Translations under genes and position numbers: made by a program
Shown: in pieces, positions 1-8,334 of the stretch
Numbering within the stretch: position 1 is the first letter of the stretch
Layout: each line of letters starts with the position of its first letter
Notes under the pieces: model-generated
What the model saw: the letters and a program-made list of their open reading frames with translations, nothing else
Database searches by the model: none
Told to the model about the DNA's origin: nothing
NCBI GenBank assembly: GCA_947456245.1
Contig: CANGPS010000002.1
Location: forward strand, 122,566 to 186,565
Length of the DNA: 64,000 nt
Reading direction: 5' to 3'
Source: Acidimicrobiaceae bacterium
GTDB taxonomy: Bacteria; Actinomycetota; Acidimicrobiia; Acidimicrobiales; RAAP-2

Positions 1-642
1 GCCCACATCCGCGGAGGTGGCGAGAAGGGTCGGCGCTGGTACGACGAGGGGCACCTCGCCGCCAAGCACAACTCCTTCGACGACTTCCTCGCCGTGGCCG
101 ACCACCTGATCGGCCAGGGCCTCACCAGCCCCGACCGACTCGTGGCGCGTGGCGGCTCGGCCGGCGGCCTGCTCATGGGGGCCGTGGCCAACCGCGGTCC
201 CGACCGGTTCTCCGGCCTGCTCGCCGAGGTGCCCTTCGTCGACTCGCTCACCACCATGCTCGACCCGACGCTTCCCCTGACCGTCGGCGAGTACGAGGAG
301 TGGGGCAACCCGACGGACGACCCGGCGGCCTATGCCACCATCGCCTCCTGGGCACCGTACGAGAACCTGCGCGACCTCGCCGAGGACGGGACGCCGTTCA
401 CCTACCCGCCCCTGCTCCTGACCGGTGGTCTCAACGACACCCGGGTCGGCTTCTGGGAGCCGGCGAAGCACGTGGCCCGACTGCGGCACCTCAACCCGGA
501 GAACCCGGTGCTGCTGCGCATGGAGATGGGGGTCGGCCACGGGGGACCCTCCGGTCGCTACGACTCGTGGCGGGAGGAGGCCTTCGTGATGGCCTGGATC
601 CTCGAGCGGCTCGGCCTCGCCGAGGTGATCCCTACGGCGTGA
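1..642 (+). CDS. ptrB: Oligopeptidase B / prolyl oligopeptidase family (S9) protease, C-terminal part
   Basis: The reading frame is open from the first base, so the N-terminal beta-propeller lies outside the window and only the last 213 residues of the catalytic alpha/beta hydrolase domain are seen. The fragment starts in the AHIRGGGE block typical of oligopeptidase B. The triad is visible: nucleophile Ser53 in GGSAGG, Asp146 in LNDTRV and His180 in GVGHGG. The segments VPFVDSLTTMLD and EWGNP are further oligopeptidase B signatures. Such enzymes cleave short peptides after basic residues, usually in the cytoplasm. The stop codon overlaps the 3' end of the convergent gene by 11 bp. Confidence 0.9.
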   Translation, partial: AHIRGGGEKGRRWYDEGHLAAKHNSFDDFLAVADHLIGQGLTSPDRLVARGGSAGGLLMGAVANRGPDRFSGLLAEVPFVDSLTTMLDPTLPLTVGEYEEWGNPTDDPAAYATIASWAPYENLRDLAEDGTPFTYPPLLLTGGLNDTRVGFWEPAKHVARLRHLNPENPVLLRMEMGVGHGGPSGRYDSWREEAFVMAWILERLGLAEVIPTA

Positions 643-1606
643 CCGTCGTGGTGGTGGCCGGTGGCACCGTGGTGGTGGTCGAGGCGGCGCCGGACGAGGC
701 AGGCGAGAACGTCAGCACCAGCGGGGACTGGAACCCGGTCGGGAAGGTGACCGGGAGGCTCCCGACGGAGACGGCGGCGTAGCCCGGTGCCCCGAGGTTG
801 ACCTCGACGCCGCCGGAGACCTTGAAGGTCTGCGGGGACCCGGGGTCGATGGCACCGGCGAAGACCTGGTCGCCCGTCGCCGACGTGACGATGGTCCACA
901 CCGACCCGCCGGTCGCCTTGACCGTGATGGCGTAGCTGCCGGACGGGGCGAGGTAGGTGGCGGTGGTCGCCGTGGACGACTGCGGCTCGTACGAGGTGAT
1001 CTTCGGCGCCGTCGTGGTGGTGGTCTTGGGCGCCGTGGTCGTCGTCGCCCGCTGTGGCTTCGTGGTCGTCGTCGAGGCAGAGGAGCCCTTGTCCGAGCCC
1101 GACCCGATCATCACGCCGACGACGACGAGCAGGACGATGACCGCCCCGGCGGCGAGGCCGGCGATGATCTGGCGGTTCTGCACGGGATGGCGGGGCTCCA
1201 TGCGAGAGATGGCCCATGTCGGCGTGTCGTGGCCTCGGTGCTCGCCCTCGCCATCGACCTCGCCGAGATCGATGCGTCCGATGTCCTCACGGAAGACCAT
1301 GCCGTCGCGGCTGCCCGGCGGCGGGGCGACCGCCGACGGCGTCTCCGGGGGCTCGATGTGCTTGGCGAAGCCGCCGACCGGGTGCGGAGGCTGGCGCAGC
1401 TGTTCCTGCTCGCTCGGGTCGAGGATGCGCACCGATGCTGATGCCGAGGGTCCCCGCATCTCCTGGAGGGTGTCGAGGGCGTTGCGGTAGCTGTCGATCG
1501 AGTGGATCTCGTCTCGGCTCCGTCGGGTCCACAGCAGCGCACCGATGCCACCGGCGAGGATCAGCAGGATGATGAGGCCGACGATGCTGCGCACGTCCCC
1601 ATTCAA
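632..1606 (-). CDS. Membrane protein with RodZ C-terminal (DUF4115-like) domain
   Basis: This 324-residue protein has a membrane segment at residues 7-26, a hydrophilic Pro-rich stretch, a second membrane segment near 147-168, a Thr-rich linker (about 179-205) and a C-terminal beta domain (about 215-300). The WTIV, FAGAIDPG and VNLGAPGYAAVSV blocks recall the DUF4115 domain at the end of RodZ-type cell-shape proteins. There is no N-terminal helix-turn-helix, so it is not a canonical RodZ. The listed start is a TTG; a GTG at 1594 giving MRSIVGL is an equally good choice. It is the last gene of a minus-strand run from 3563 and is 33 bp behind the epimerase gene. Its role is unknown. Confidence 0.7.
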   Translation of the reverse strand: MNGDVRSIVGLIILLILAGGIGALLWTRRSRDEIHSIDSYRNALDTLQEMRGPSASASVRILDPSEQEQLRQPPHPVGGFAKHIEPPETPSAVAPPPGSRDGMVFREDIGRIDLGEVDGEGEHRGHDTPTWAISRMEPRHPVQNRQIIAGLAAGAVIVLLVVVGVMIGSGSDKGSSASTTTTKPQRATTTTAPKTTTTTAPKITSYEPQSSTATTATYLAPSGSYAITVKATGGSVWTIVTSATGDQVFAGAIDPGSPQTFKVSGGVEVNLGAPGYAAVSVGSLPVTFPTGFQSPLVLTFSPASSGAASTTTTVPPATTTTVTP

Positions 1607-1639
1607 CCCGATGGGAGGACGCCTCGCGTCACGCCCCGA

Positions 1640-2191
1640 TCAGGGGCGCAGGCCGAACCTCGGGCGAAGCGCATCCGGGATCTCAGCGACGGTCGGGTTG
1701 GTCTTGTCGCGCTCGGAGACCACCGGGTCGACCATCCCCCAGTCGACGCCTAGTGCCGGGTCGTCCCACGCCACGCCGAGCTCATCGTTGGGGTTGTAGT
1801 AGCCGTCCACGAGGTACCACAGCAGCATGTCGGTCACGGCGGCGAACCCGTGCGCCACGCCGGGAGGGATGAACAGGCCGCGCTCCTCGGAGCCGTGGAG
1901 GTCGACGACCATCGACACCCCCTCGGTCGGCGAGCCCACCCGAAGGTCGGCGAGGACCACCCGGGCCGTACCGCGAAGTACGTACCAGTAGTCCGCCTGA
2001 TGCAGGTGGTAGTGGAGGCCGACAAGCGAACCGGCGGTCTTCTCCGAGCGGTTGCCCTGGATCATCTCTCGGCCCTTGGGCAGCCACTCGCGGCGATAGG
2101 TCTCGACGAAGCGCCCTCGGTCGTCGCCGTGGGCGACCGGTTCGATGAGCTCGACGTCTTCGATGGTGGTCGGGTGGTAGGTGGGTCCCAT
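1640..2191 (-). CDS. RmlC-like cupin, dTDP-4-dehydrorhamnose 3,5-epimerase family
   Basis: The 183-residue product has the length and order of RmlC family epimerases. EDVELIEPVAHGDDRGRFVE resembles the RmlC N-terminal strand, LVGLHYH holds the catalytic-type His, and DLRVGSPT, FIPPGVAHGF and ALGVDW are family blocks. Two RmlC features look altered: the usual LRG before the His is LVG, and the Lys normally following (in QGKLVRV) is replaced by aromatic residues (ADYWYVLRG). It may therefore be a sugar-nucleotide isomerase with changed chemistry. The ATG at 2191 was chosen because similarity begins there; the frame stays open upstream but reads as non-protein Arg-rich sequence. Confidence 0.75.
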   Translation of the reverse strand: MGPTYHPTTIEDVELIEPVAHGDDRGRFVETYRREWLPKGREMIQGNRSEKTAGSLVGLHYHLHQADYWYVLRGTARVVLADLRVGSPTEGVSMVVDLHGSEERGLFIPPGVAHGFAAVTDMLLWYLVDGYYNPNDELGVAWDDPALGVDWGMVDPVVSERDKTNPTVAEIPDALRPRFGLRP

Positions 2192-2217
2192 GGACCGAAC
2201 CGTACCGCCCCGGCGAC

Positions 2218-2706
2218 TCAGACGCTGAACCCGCCGAAGCCGCTCCGGTAGTACAGCAGCGGCGTCCCCTCGCCGACCCCCATGTCGAGGACCCGGCCGA
2301 TCACGAGCTCGTGGTCGCCGGCATCGTGGATCTGCTCGAGGTGGCAGTCGATGAAGGCGAGCGCCCCGTCGAGGACGGGCGCGCCGGTTGCCGCCGTCGA
2401 CCAGCCCACCCCGGCGAACTTGTCCGCACCTGATGCCGCGAAGGTCCGGCAGAGCGCCTCTTGGTCGGACGACAGGATGTTCACGCAAAACGCCCCGGCT
2501 GCGGCGATCTTCGGCCAGCTCGTCGACGTCTTCGCCGGGGCGAGTGCGATCAGCGCCGGATCGAGCGAGAGCGAGGTGAACGACTGGCAGGTGAACCCCA
2601 CCGGACCCTCGTCCTCCATGGCCGTCACGATGGTGATGCCGGTGGCGAAGTGCCCTAGGACCTCTCGGAACCTCCCCTGGTCGAAGGAGCTGGTGTGCCT
2701 GGTCAT
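2218..2706 (-). CDS. Flavin reductase-like domain protein
   Basis: This 162-residue protein matches the FMN-binding split-barrel flavin reductase family: FREVLGHFATGITIVTA near the N-terminus, GFTCQSFTSLSLDPALIALA, then a late HLEQIHDAGDHELVIGRV segment. Such proteins supply reduced flavin to two-component monooxygenases or act as NAD(P)H:flavin oxidoreductases. No partner monooxygenase is adjacent. The ATG overlaps the stop of the upstream MBL hydrolase gene (ATGA), which implies translational coupling. Confidence 0.85.
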   Translation of the reverse strand: MTRHTSSFDQGRFREVLGHFATGITIVTAMEDEGPVGFTCQSFTSLSLDPALIALAPAKTSTSWPKIAAAGAFCVNILSSDQEALCRTFAASGADKFAGVGWSTAATGAPVLDGALAFIDCHLEQIHDAGDHELVIGRVLDMGVGEGTPLLYYRSGFGGFSV

Positions 2707-3563
2707 CTCGTCATCGCCTCCATGTCGATCGTCATTCCCTCGCGGGCCGCCACGATCCGCTCGATCGCCTCGGCCCCGGGGAGATGCCTGGCAGCCGCCT
2801 CGAGGGCGAGGATCCGCTCGTCGTCGTGAGCCGGGTCGTGGTGGAACAGCACGAGCTGGCGCGCCCCCACCTCGATGGCCACCCGCACGGCATAGGCCAC
2901 GGTCGAGTGCCCCCAGTCGGATCGACGAGAGAACTCCTCGTCGTCGTACTGCGCATCGTGGATCAGGACGTCGACGCCCTGGCAGAGGTCGCGCACCCCG
3001 TCGGAGACGGTCACCCGGTCGAGCGGTGCCTGATGGTCAGGGAGGTAGGCGACGCTCAAGCCTGCGGACTCGACCCGATAGCCGAGGGTCGGGTCCGTGT
3101 GCTCGACCCACCGCGAGCTGACGGTGGCGTCCTCGGTGGAGAAGTCCTCGTCGGCCATCTCGACGAGGCGGACGTCGCAGGCGAACTCCTTCATCTGGAC
3201 CGGGAAGAACGGTGGGGTGACCGCACCGTTGATGAGATCGGACAGCGAGGTCTCACCTTGGCGAGGCCCATAGATCTCGACGACCGCCCCGGGGTCCTCG
3301 AGCGGCGAGAAGAAGGGCAGGCCGAGGAGGTGGTCGTAGTGCAGGTGGGTCAGCAGCACGCGCGCGTGGAGCGGCACCCCTCGCTCCACCAGCCGTGGCT
3401 GCAAGTCGGAGCCGAGGGCGCGCATCCCGGTGCCGGCGTCGAAGATGATCGGCACGTCGGAGCCCGTCTCGACGAGCACGCACGACGTCGCCCCACCGAA
3501 GGTGGCATAGGACGGCCCCGAGCAGGGGCACGAGCCGCGGACGCCGTAGAAGGTCAGGTGCAC
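2703..3563 (-). CDS. MBL-fold metallohydrolase
   Basis: The 286-residue protein is a metallo-beta-lactamase-fold hydrolase related to RNase Z/PhnP-like enzymes. It begins LTFYGVRGSCP, has the zinc motif THLHYDH around residue 92, a downstream YLPDH block, an IHDAQYDDEEF segment with a metal-ligand Asp, and a late LFHHDP histidine pair. The substrate cannot be told from sequence. The start is GTG at 3563, six bases after a TAACGT -10-like element, which suggests a leaderless mRNA. It heads a minus-strand run of four genes. Confidence 0.85.
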   Translation of the reverse strand: MHLTFYGVRGSCPCSGPSYATFGGATSCVLVETGSDVPIIFDAGTGMRALGSDLQPRLVERGVPLHARVLLTHLHYDHLLGLPFFSPLEDPGAVVEIYGPRQGETSLSDLINGAVTPPFFPVQMKEFACDVRLVEMADEDFSTEDATVSSRWVEHTDPTLGYRVESAGLSVAYLPDHQAPLDRVTVSDGVRDLCQGVDVLIHDAQYDDEEFSRRSDWGHSTVAYAVRVAIEVGARQLVLFHHDPAHDDERILALEAAARHLPGAEAIERIVAAREGMTIDMEAMTR

Positions 3564-3605
3564 GATCCCACGTTATCCACGGTCCCGAAGGGGTACCGTG
3601 GCGCC

Positions 3606-4475
3606 ATGCGCGATCTTGAGATCCAGGCCAGGGGGATGACGTTCCGGGGCGTCGAGGACGGTCCGTCGGACGGTCCCGTCGCACTGCTGCTCCACGGGTT
3701 CCCCGACTCGCACCACACCTGGCGCCACCTGCTCGGGCCCCTGGCCGACGCCGGCTACCGGGCTGTGGCGCCGGCCATGCGCGGCTACGCCCCCTCTGGC
3801 GTCCCCGCCGACGGCCGCTACCAGACCGCCGCCCTCAGCCTCGACGCCATCGCCCTCACCGAGGCGCTCGGTGGCGGAGAGGACGCCGTCCTGATCGGCC
3901 ACGACTGGGGTGCGGTCGCCTCGTGGGGCGCCGCCGCCTACTCACCGGGGACCTGGCGACGCATGGTCACGATGGCCGTGCCCCCCACCTCCTCGGTCGC
4001 CGAGTCCTTCATGACCTACGACCAGCTGCAGCGCAGCTGGTACATGTTCTTCTTCCAGAGCCCGCTGGCCGACCTCGTCGTCGGCATGAACGACCTTGAG
4101 TTCATCGCCCGGCTCTGGGAGGACTGGTCTCCGGGCTACCCAGCAGACGAGGACGTGGACTTCGTCCGAGCGGCCCTCGGGGAGCCCGAGCGGCTCACCG
4201 CTGCCCTCGGCTACTACCGGGCCATGTTCGACCCGACCCTCCACGATCCTGCGCTGAGCGAGGCCCAGGACGCCCTGGGCCTCCCGACGCCGATCCCCAC
4301 GCTCTACCTCCACGGCGAGAACGACGGGTGCTTCGGCATCGATGCCATCGGGGACCCGCTGGCCGTGACCCCCGAGGGTTCGCGGGTGGCGATCATCGAG
4401 GGTGCCGGGCACTTCCTGCAGCTCGAGCAGCCCGAGGCCGTGGCCGCGCAGATCCTCGACTTCCTGGCCGGCTGA
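3606..4475 (+). CDS. Alpha/beta hydrolase, epoxide hydrolase-like
   Basis: This 289-residue alpha/beta hydrolase has the oxyanion motif HGFPDS and the nucleophile elbow GHDWG with Asp100, a pattern of soluble epoxide hydrolases and haloalkane dehalogenases rather than serine esterases. The catalytic His is His269 in GAGHFLQ. A cap region with a long aromatic stretch (YMFFFQ) lies between. Epoxide hydrolysis is the likelier reaction; dehalogenation cannot be excluded. The ATG at 3606 follows a TACCGT element by six bases, pointing to a leaderless transcript. It diverges from the MBL hydrolase gene across only 42 bp. Confidence 0.82.
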   Translation: MRDLEIQARGMTFRGVEDGPSDGPVALLLHGFPDSHHTWRHLLGPLADAGYRAVAPAMRGYAPSGVPADGRYQTAALSLDAIALTEALGGGEDAVLIGHDWGAVASWGAAAYSPGTWRRMVTMAVPPTSSVAESFMTYDQLQRSWYMFFFQSPLADLVVGMNDLEFIARLWEDWSPGYPADEDVDFVRAALGEPERLTAALGYYRAMFDPTLHDPALSEAQDALGLPTPIPTLYLHGENDGCFGIDAIGDPLAVTPEGSRVAIIEGAGHFLQLEQPEAVAAQILDFLAG

Positions 4476-4513
4476 GCCCGCGACCACGGGCGATCTCGCT
4501 AGTCTCGACGGCC

Positions 4514-5110
4514 ATGGAGCGCCGCAACATCCTCATCGCCGCCGGCTCCGCCGTTGTGGCCGCCATCGCAGCCGCCTGCGGGTCGTCCAAGTCCGTGTCC
4601 ACCACGACCACGTCGGATCGCCTGACCACGACGACGAGGGTCACGACGCCCAAGCACCGGCACAAGACCTCGACCACCACCTCGTCGACCACGACGTCGA
4701 CCACGAAGCCCGAGGCGTCGACCACGACCACGTCGCCCACGCCCACCACGGCGCCGGAGACCACGACCACGGCCCCGTTCCCCGGCTGGCCCGCCATCGC
4801 CCGGGCGGCGAGCATCCCCGTGGGGGGCACCCAGGCATTCACCTTCGGTGCTGGCTCAGCCCACGCCGGCCAGCCCGGCATCCTCTACCAGCAGTCGGCC
4901 GGGACCTTCGTGGCGCTCGACACGATCTGCACGCACCTCAACATCGTCCCGTGCAACCTCGAGGGCAACAAGCTCGTCTGCCCGCGCCATGGCAGCGAGT
5001 TCGCCCTCTCCACGGGCGCCGTCATCAACGGCCCGGCCGTGCAGCCACTGGCCCGAGCCACCGTGGCGGTGCGCCCGGACGGCTTCGTGTGGTTCGAGGG
5101 CGACGCCTGA
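4514..5110 (+). CDS. Rieske [2Fe-2S] lipoprotein
   Basis: The 198-residue protein has a lipoprotein signal peptide with lipidation Cys22 (AIAAACGSS), a long Thr/Ser-rich linker (about residues 29-95) and a C-terminal Rieske domain. The cluster ligands are Cys139 and His141 in CTHLN, and Cys156 and His159 in CPRHG; Cys147 is a further cysteine nearby. It is expected on the outer face of the membrane as a small electron-transfer protein. The ATG lies eight bases after a TAGTCT element. Its convergent neighbour is a secreted copper monooxygenase-like protein only 25 bp away, which makes a redox partnership worth considering but unproven. Confidence 0.87.
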   Translation: MERRNILIAAGSAVVAAIAAACGSSKSVSTTTTSDRLTTTTRVTTPKHRHKTSTTTSSTTTSTTKPEASTTTTSPTPTTAPETTTTAPFPGWPAIARAASIPVGGTQAFTFGAGSAHAGQPGILYQQSAGTFVALDTICTHLNIVPCNLEGNKLVCPRHGSEFALSTGAVINGPAVQPLARATVAVRPDGFVWFEGDA

Positions 5111-5135
5111 TCGAGCGGCAGCTCCCCCGTCGGAC

Positions 5136-6341
5136 TCAGTGCGGCGTGGTCCCGATGATCCCGAGGCACATCTCGTCGGACGAGCCGTCACCCCAGGTCA
5201 CGTACCGGGTCTGCAGGCCGAGTCCGGGTCGGATGCTCGGGCTGTAGGTGCAGGTCATCTTGATCATGTCGCCTGACTTGATCGTCACGGGCTTGGCCAC
5301 GTCATAAGTCAGCTGGCTGTCGAAGTTGTAGGCCGGGACGTTGACCAGCGTCGTGGTCTTGGCCCCTGACACCAGCTGGATCTTCACACCCCAACCGGTC
5401 AGGTGGAGGTGCGGGGTCACCTGGCGGATCACCGAGCCGGGGCTCGCCCCCGGAGGGGTCGAGCAGACGGTCTTGACCGTCTTGCCGAAGCCCGGCTGCT
5501 TGATCCTCGAGATGGCCCCTGCCGCCCCACCCGGATCGGCGAGGTGGCACCAGTTCTCGATGTTGTTCACGAAGCTCACAGCCGAGTCCCCGAACCGGGC
5601 GGCGAGGTCGGCCAGGGAGGCGTTGCGATCGCAGAGGGGGTTGGCCACGAGGTCGGTCCCCTTGGGGCAGGGGATGTCCGGCGGAGCCACGTGGTTCACG
5701 TCGAGCGAGAGCGGCTGGAGAGCGGAGGTGGCCTGCGGCGCCGTCGTGAGGCGAAGCGAGGAGAGGTCCGGGTGGTCGCCCTTAAGCAGGTTGTAGTGCA
5801 TCTGGAGGACGATCAGGCTGTTGGCCGGGAGTGGGACGCCGGTCCCGTCCGGAGCCGTGCTCGCCCCGCGTCCCGGGGCCCAGCCACCGAGCCAGGTCGT
5901 CCCGTCGAAGGATCCGGAGGGGTTGAGGGGAGCGCCGAAGCAGGTCCAGCCGTGTCCCCCGCTGCCGGCGTTGAGCTGGTTTGCCCTGGCCACGTTGCTC
6001 GACCCCGACACGAGGAAGTAGATGGCGTGGTGCACCTCGTTCGCCTGCCCTGCGCTTCGGGTCTGGTCCGGGAGCAGCTGGCTGGTCCTGATGTACTGCG
6101 CCTGGGTGATGTGCGGGTCGATCACGGTGCAGTGGTAGTCGTCGGTGCCACCGCTCTGGGCCACCGGCGTGTAGGCCTCGGGCGGCGTGTAGGTGGTGGT
6201 GGTGAGCACGAGCGGCGTGGTTGTCGTGGTCGTCGTCTTGGCGGCCCCGACCGTGGTGGCGGCGGCCAAGGGGATCACCCCGAGGGCGGCGACGCTGAGC
6301 GAGGCGGCGATGAGCAGTGATCGGGGCGAGCGCATCTGCAC
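5136..6341 (-). CDS. Secreted type II copper, ascorbate-dependent monooxygenase-like (PHM/DBH fold)
   Basis: The 401-residue protein has a signal peptide, a Thr-rich segment (about 36-50) and two domains with the full ligand set of peptidylglycine/dopamine monooxygenases. One copper site is His104-His105 (EVHHAIYF) plus His182 (QMHYN). The other is His311 and His313 (HLHLTG) plus Met391 in GDGSSDEMCLG. Rat PHM uses the same His-His, His, His-x-His, Met order. Eight or more cysteines would suit disulphides outside the cell. The substrate is unknown. It is convergent with the Rieske lipoprotein. A remnant of a second copy of its C-terminus lies at 38275-38400. Confidence 0.8.
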   Translation of the reverse strand: MQMRSPRSLLIAASLSVAALGVIPLAAATTVGAAKTTTTTTTPLVLTTTTYTPPEAYTPVAQSGGTDDYHCTVIDPHITQAQYIRTSQLLPDQTRSAGQANEVHHAIYFLVSGSSNVARANQLNAGSGGHGWTCFGAPLNPSGSFDGTTWLGGWAPGRGASTAPDGTGVPLPANSLIVLQMHYNLLKGDHPDLSSLRLTTAPQATSALQPLSLDVNHVAPPDIPCPKGTDLVANPLCDRNASLADLAARFGDSAVSFVNNIENWCHLADPGGAAGAISRIKQPGFGKTVKTVCSTPPGASPGSVIRQVTPHLHLTGWGVKIQLVSGAKTTTLVNVPAYNFDSQLTYDVAKPVTIKSGDMIKMTCTYSPSIRPGLGLQTRYVTWGDGSSDEMCLGIIGTTPH

Positions 6342-6372
6342 AACATACCGAGCAACCGAAGGTGGAGCACGG

Positions 6373-7194
6373 TCAACCCCCGGAGAGCACCATCCGGCCG
6401 GCCGACCACTCGATCAGGCCCTCGGCGACGAGGGTCGCCAGCGCTCGGTCCACCCGGTCGACACCGAGGCGCTGGCGCAGCCGATCCACCTCCGGCGGAC
6501 CGGCCGGACCTCGTCGGAGCACGTCGAGCACCGCCCCGCGTGCCTGTCGGACGGACCCCTCGAACCGGGCCTGCGGGCGGCTGGTACCTGCCGTGGTGCG
6601 CGATGGGTCCGGGTTCTCCGCACCAGCCCGACGCCAGGCGCAGGACCGGCGCAGGGCGCAGCCATCGCAGGCCGGCCCTCGTGCGGTGCAGACCAGGGCA
6701 CCGTGGTCGAGCATGGCCTGGTTGTGCCGCCACCCGTCGCCCTCACCGACCAGCGCGTCAGCCACCCGCTGGAGCACTGGCGCCGAGAGCGGGGCACCGG
6801 TGACGGCGCGGGAGATGATCCGGGCGACGTTGGTGTCCACCACGGCCACGTCGCGCTCAAAGGCGAAGGCGAGCACGGCTCTCGCCGTGTAGGGCCCGAC
6901 GCCGGGCAGCGCCAGGAGCTCGTCGAGGTCGTCGGGCACCGCACCTCGGTGACGGTCGACGATCACCACGGCCGCCCGATGGAGTCCGACGGCCCGTCGG
7001 TTGTAGCCCAGGCCCTCCCACCTCCTGACCAGCTCGGCCTGCCCGGCCGCCGCGGCCGCCGCCGGAGTGGGCAGGTCAACCAGAAGGGATGTCCAGGCCG
7101 TCTCGGCCCGTGACACCTGGGTCTGCTGGAGCATCACCTCGGCGACGAGGATGGCCCACGGGTCGCGCGTGCGACGCCATGGAAGGTCGCGCAC
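6373..7194 (-). CDS. mutY: A/G-specific adenine DNA glycosylase
   Basis: This protein removes adenine mispaired with 8-oxoguanine. Seen in the 273 residues: LPWRRTRDPW, catalytic Glu19 in AEVMLQQTQV, helix-hairpin-helix LPGVGPYTA (about 96-104), catalytic Asp120 in VVDTNVARI, and the [4Fe-4S] cysteines Cys169, 176, 179 and 185 with C-x6-C-x2-C-x5-C spacing. The NUDIX-like C-terminal domain of E. coli MutY is absent; a short winged-helix-like tail follows instead. The GTG at 7194 starts right at the conserved RDLPWRR block; upstream codons read GAWRRRLADRL in frame without ATG, GTG or TTG, so the true start may be a rare codon. Confidence 0.9.
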   Translation of the reverse strand: MRDLPWRRTRDPWAILVAEVMLQQTQVSRAETAWTSLLVDLPTPAAAAAAGQAELVRRWEGLGYNRRAVGLHRAAVVIVDRHRGAVPDDLDELLALPGVGPYTARAVLAFAFERDVAVVDTNVARIISRAVTGAPLSAPVLQRVADALVGEGDGWRHNQAMLDHGALVCTARGPACDGCALRRSCAWRRAGAENPDPSRTTAGTSRPQARFEGSVRQARGAVLDVLRRGPAGPPEVDRLRQRLGVDRVDRALATLVAEGLIEWSAGRMVLSGG

Positions 7195-7252
7195 GACCGT
7201 CAGCCGGTCGGCCAGCCTCCGACGCCAGGCCCCGAGGGAGGCCCGGGTCGGC

Positions 7253-7765
7253 TCAGGCCCAGACGTCGCCAGAGTAGGGACGCTGACGCTGCGGGGCGGC
7301 GTCGCGCTTCCAGACCATCACCCGACGGCGGAAGTAGCAGACCTCGAGGCCGTCCTGGTTGAAGCCCTTGGTCTCGACGGTCACGATGCCGCGGTCGTTC
7401 TTGGACCGCGACTCGGCCACCTCGAGGACCCGGGTCTCGGCGTAGATGGTGTCGCCGTGGAAGGTCGGGTTCTTGTGCTGGAGCGTCTCGATCTCGAGGT
7501 TGGCTATGGCTGCCCCGGAGACGTCGGGCACGCTCATGCCGAGCACGAGGGAGTAGACGAGGTTGCCGACGACCACGTTGCGCTTCTGCACCGACTCGTG
7601 CTCGGCGAACCACACGTTGGTGTGCAGCGGGTGGTGGTTCATCGTGATCATGCAGAAGAGATGATCGTCGTACTCGGTGATCGTCTTGCCGGGCCAGTGC
7701 TTGTAGACATCGCCGGGGACGAAGTCCTCGAGGTAGCGGCCGAAGGGGCGGTCGTGGGTCGTCAT
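7253..7765 (-). CDS. MaoC-like (hot-dog fold) dehydratase
   Basis: The 170-residue protein resembles MaoC-type enoyl-CoA hydratases or mesaconyl-CoA hydratase-like proteins: FGRYLEDFVPGDVYKHWPGKTITEYDDHLFC near the start is typical in pattern, followed by MNHHPLHTN with the active-site-type His, and NPTFHGDTIYAETRVLEV. Such enzymes hydrate enoyl-CoA thioesters. The start at 7765 gives MTTHDRPFG; the frame upstream is low-complexity and lacks similarity. It lies just upstream of mutY and 58 bp downstream of the DUF6941-like gene. Confidence 0.78.
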   Translation of the reverse strand: MTTHDRPFGRYLEDFVPGDVYKHWPGKTITEYDDHLFCMITMNHHPLHTNVWFAEHESVQKRNVVVGNLVYSLVLGMSVPDVSGAAIANLEIETLQHKNPTFHGDTIYAETRVLEVAESRSKNDRGIVTVETKGFNQDGLEVCYFRRRVMVWKRDAAPQRQRPYSGDVWA

Positions 7766-7823
7766 GCCCCTATCGTCGCCGCGCCGGTGGCCTGCGCGCC
7801 ACTCCGTCGCGCCGAGCGGACGA

Positions 7824-8249
7824 TCAGAGGGTGAGCGCTCGGGTGGTGAACCCGATCGAGCCACCTTCGACTGCCTCGCCGTCGAGGAGGAACTTCCACG
7901 TGAAGCGACTGCCCGGCTCGATCGGGAGCGGGCCAAGGTTGATCGCCATCGGGATGTCGATCGGCGTGCCCTCCATGAGGCCCTCCGGGCGCATGGCCGA
8001 GAGCTCGCCGCGGATCTCGATCGACTCGAGGCCGTTCTCGGTCATGAAGGTCACCGGCTGGCCGTCGGCATCCTCCAAGAAGAGCTCCCAGTGGTGGGTC
8101 CGCTCGGTCTCGTGCCAGTCCACCTCGAGCTTCAGCGCCACTGCCGACGGAGCGGGGTCAGGTCCGATGACCGACCATCCGCCGCCGAGGATGTAGAGCT
8201 TCCCCTCCGCGACCTGCGCGGAATCTGCCAAGAGCATGGTGACCTTCAC
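7824..8249 (-). CDS. DUF6941-like protein of unknown function
   Basis: The product of about 141 residues begins MKVTMLLADSAQVAEGKLYILGGGW, in which the GKLYILGGGWSV block and later LFLEDADGQPV resemble small actinobacterial proteins of the DUF6941 type (recalled from memory, not searched). No catalytic motif or membrane segment is seen. GTG at 8249 was chosen because the family-like sequence begins there; ATG at 8237 is an alternative. No function can be assigned. Confidence 0.65.
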   Translation of the reverse strand: MKVTMLLADSAQVAEGKLYILGGGWSVIGPDPAPSAVALKLEVDWHETERTHHWELFLEDADGQPVTFMTENGLESIEIRGELSAMRPEGLMEGTPIDIPMAINLGPLPIEPGSRFTWKFLLDGEAVEGGSIGFTTRALTL

Positions 8250-8334
8250 CTGCTGCACCCTAGGAGCGGCGACCGGCACCGGCAAGGCAGCCGGCGGATC
8301 CCCTCTCGCCGGGCTCGTGTGCGAGGCTCGGGGA

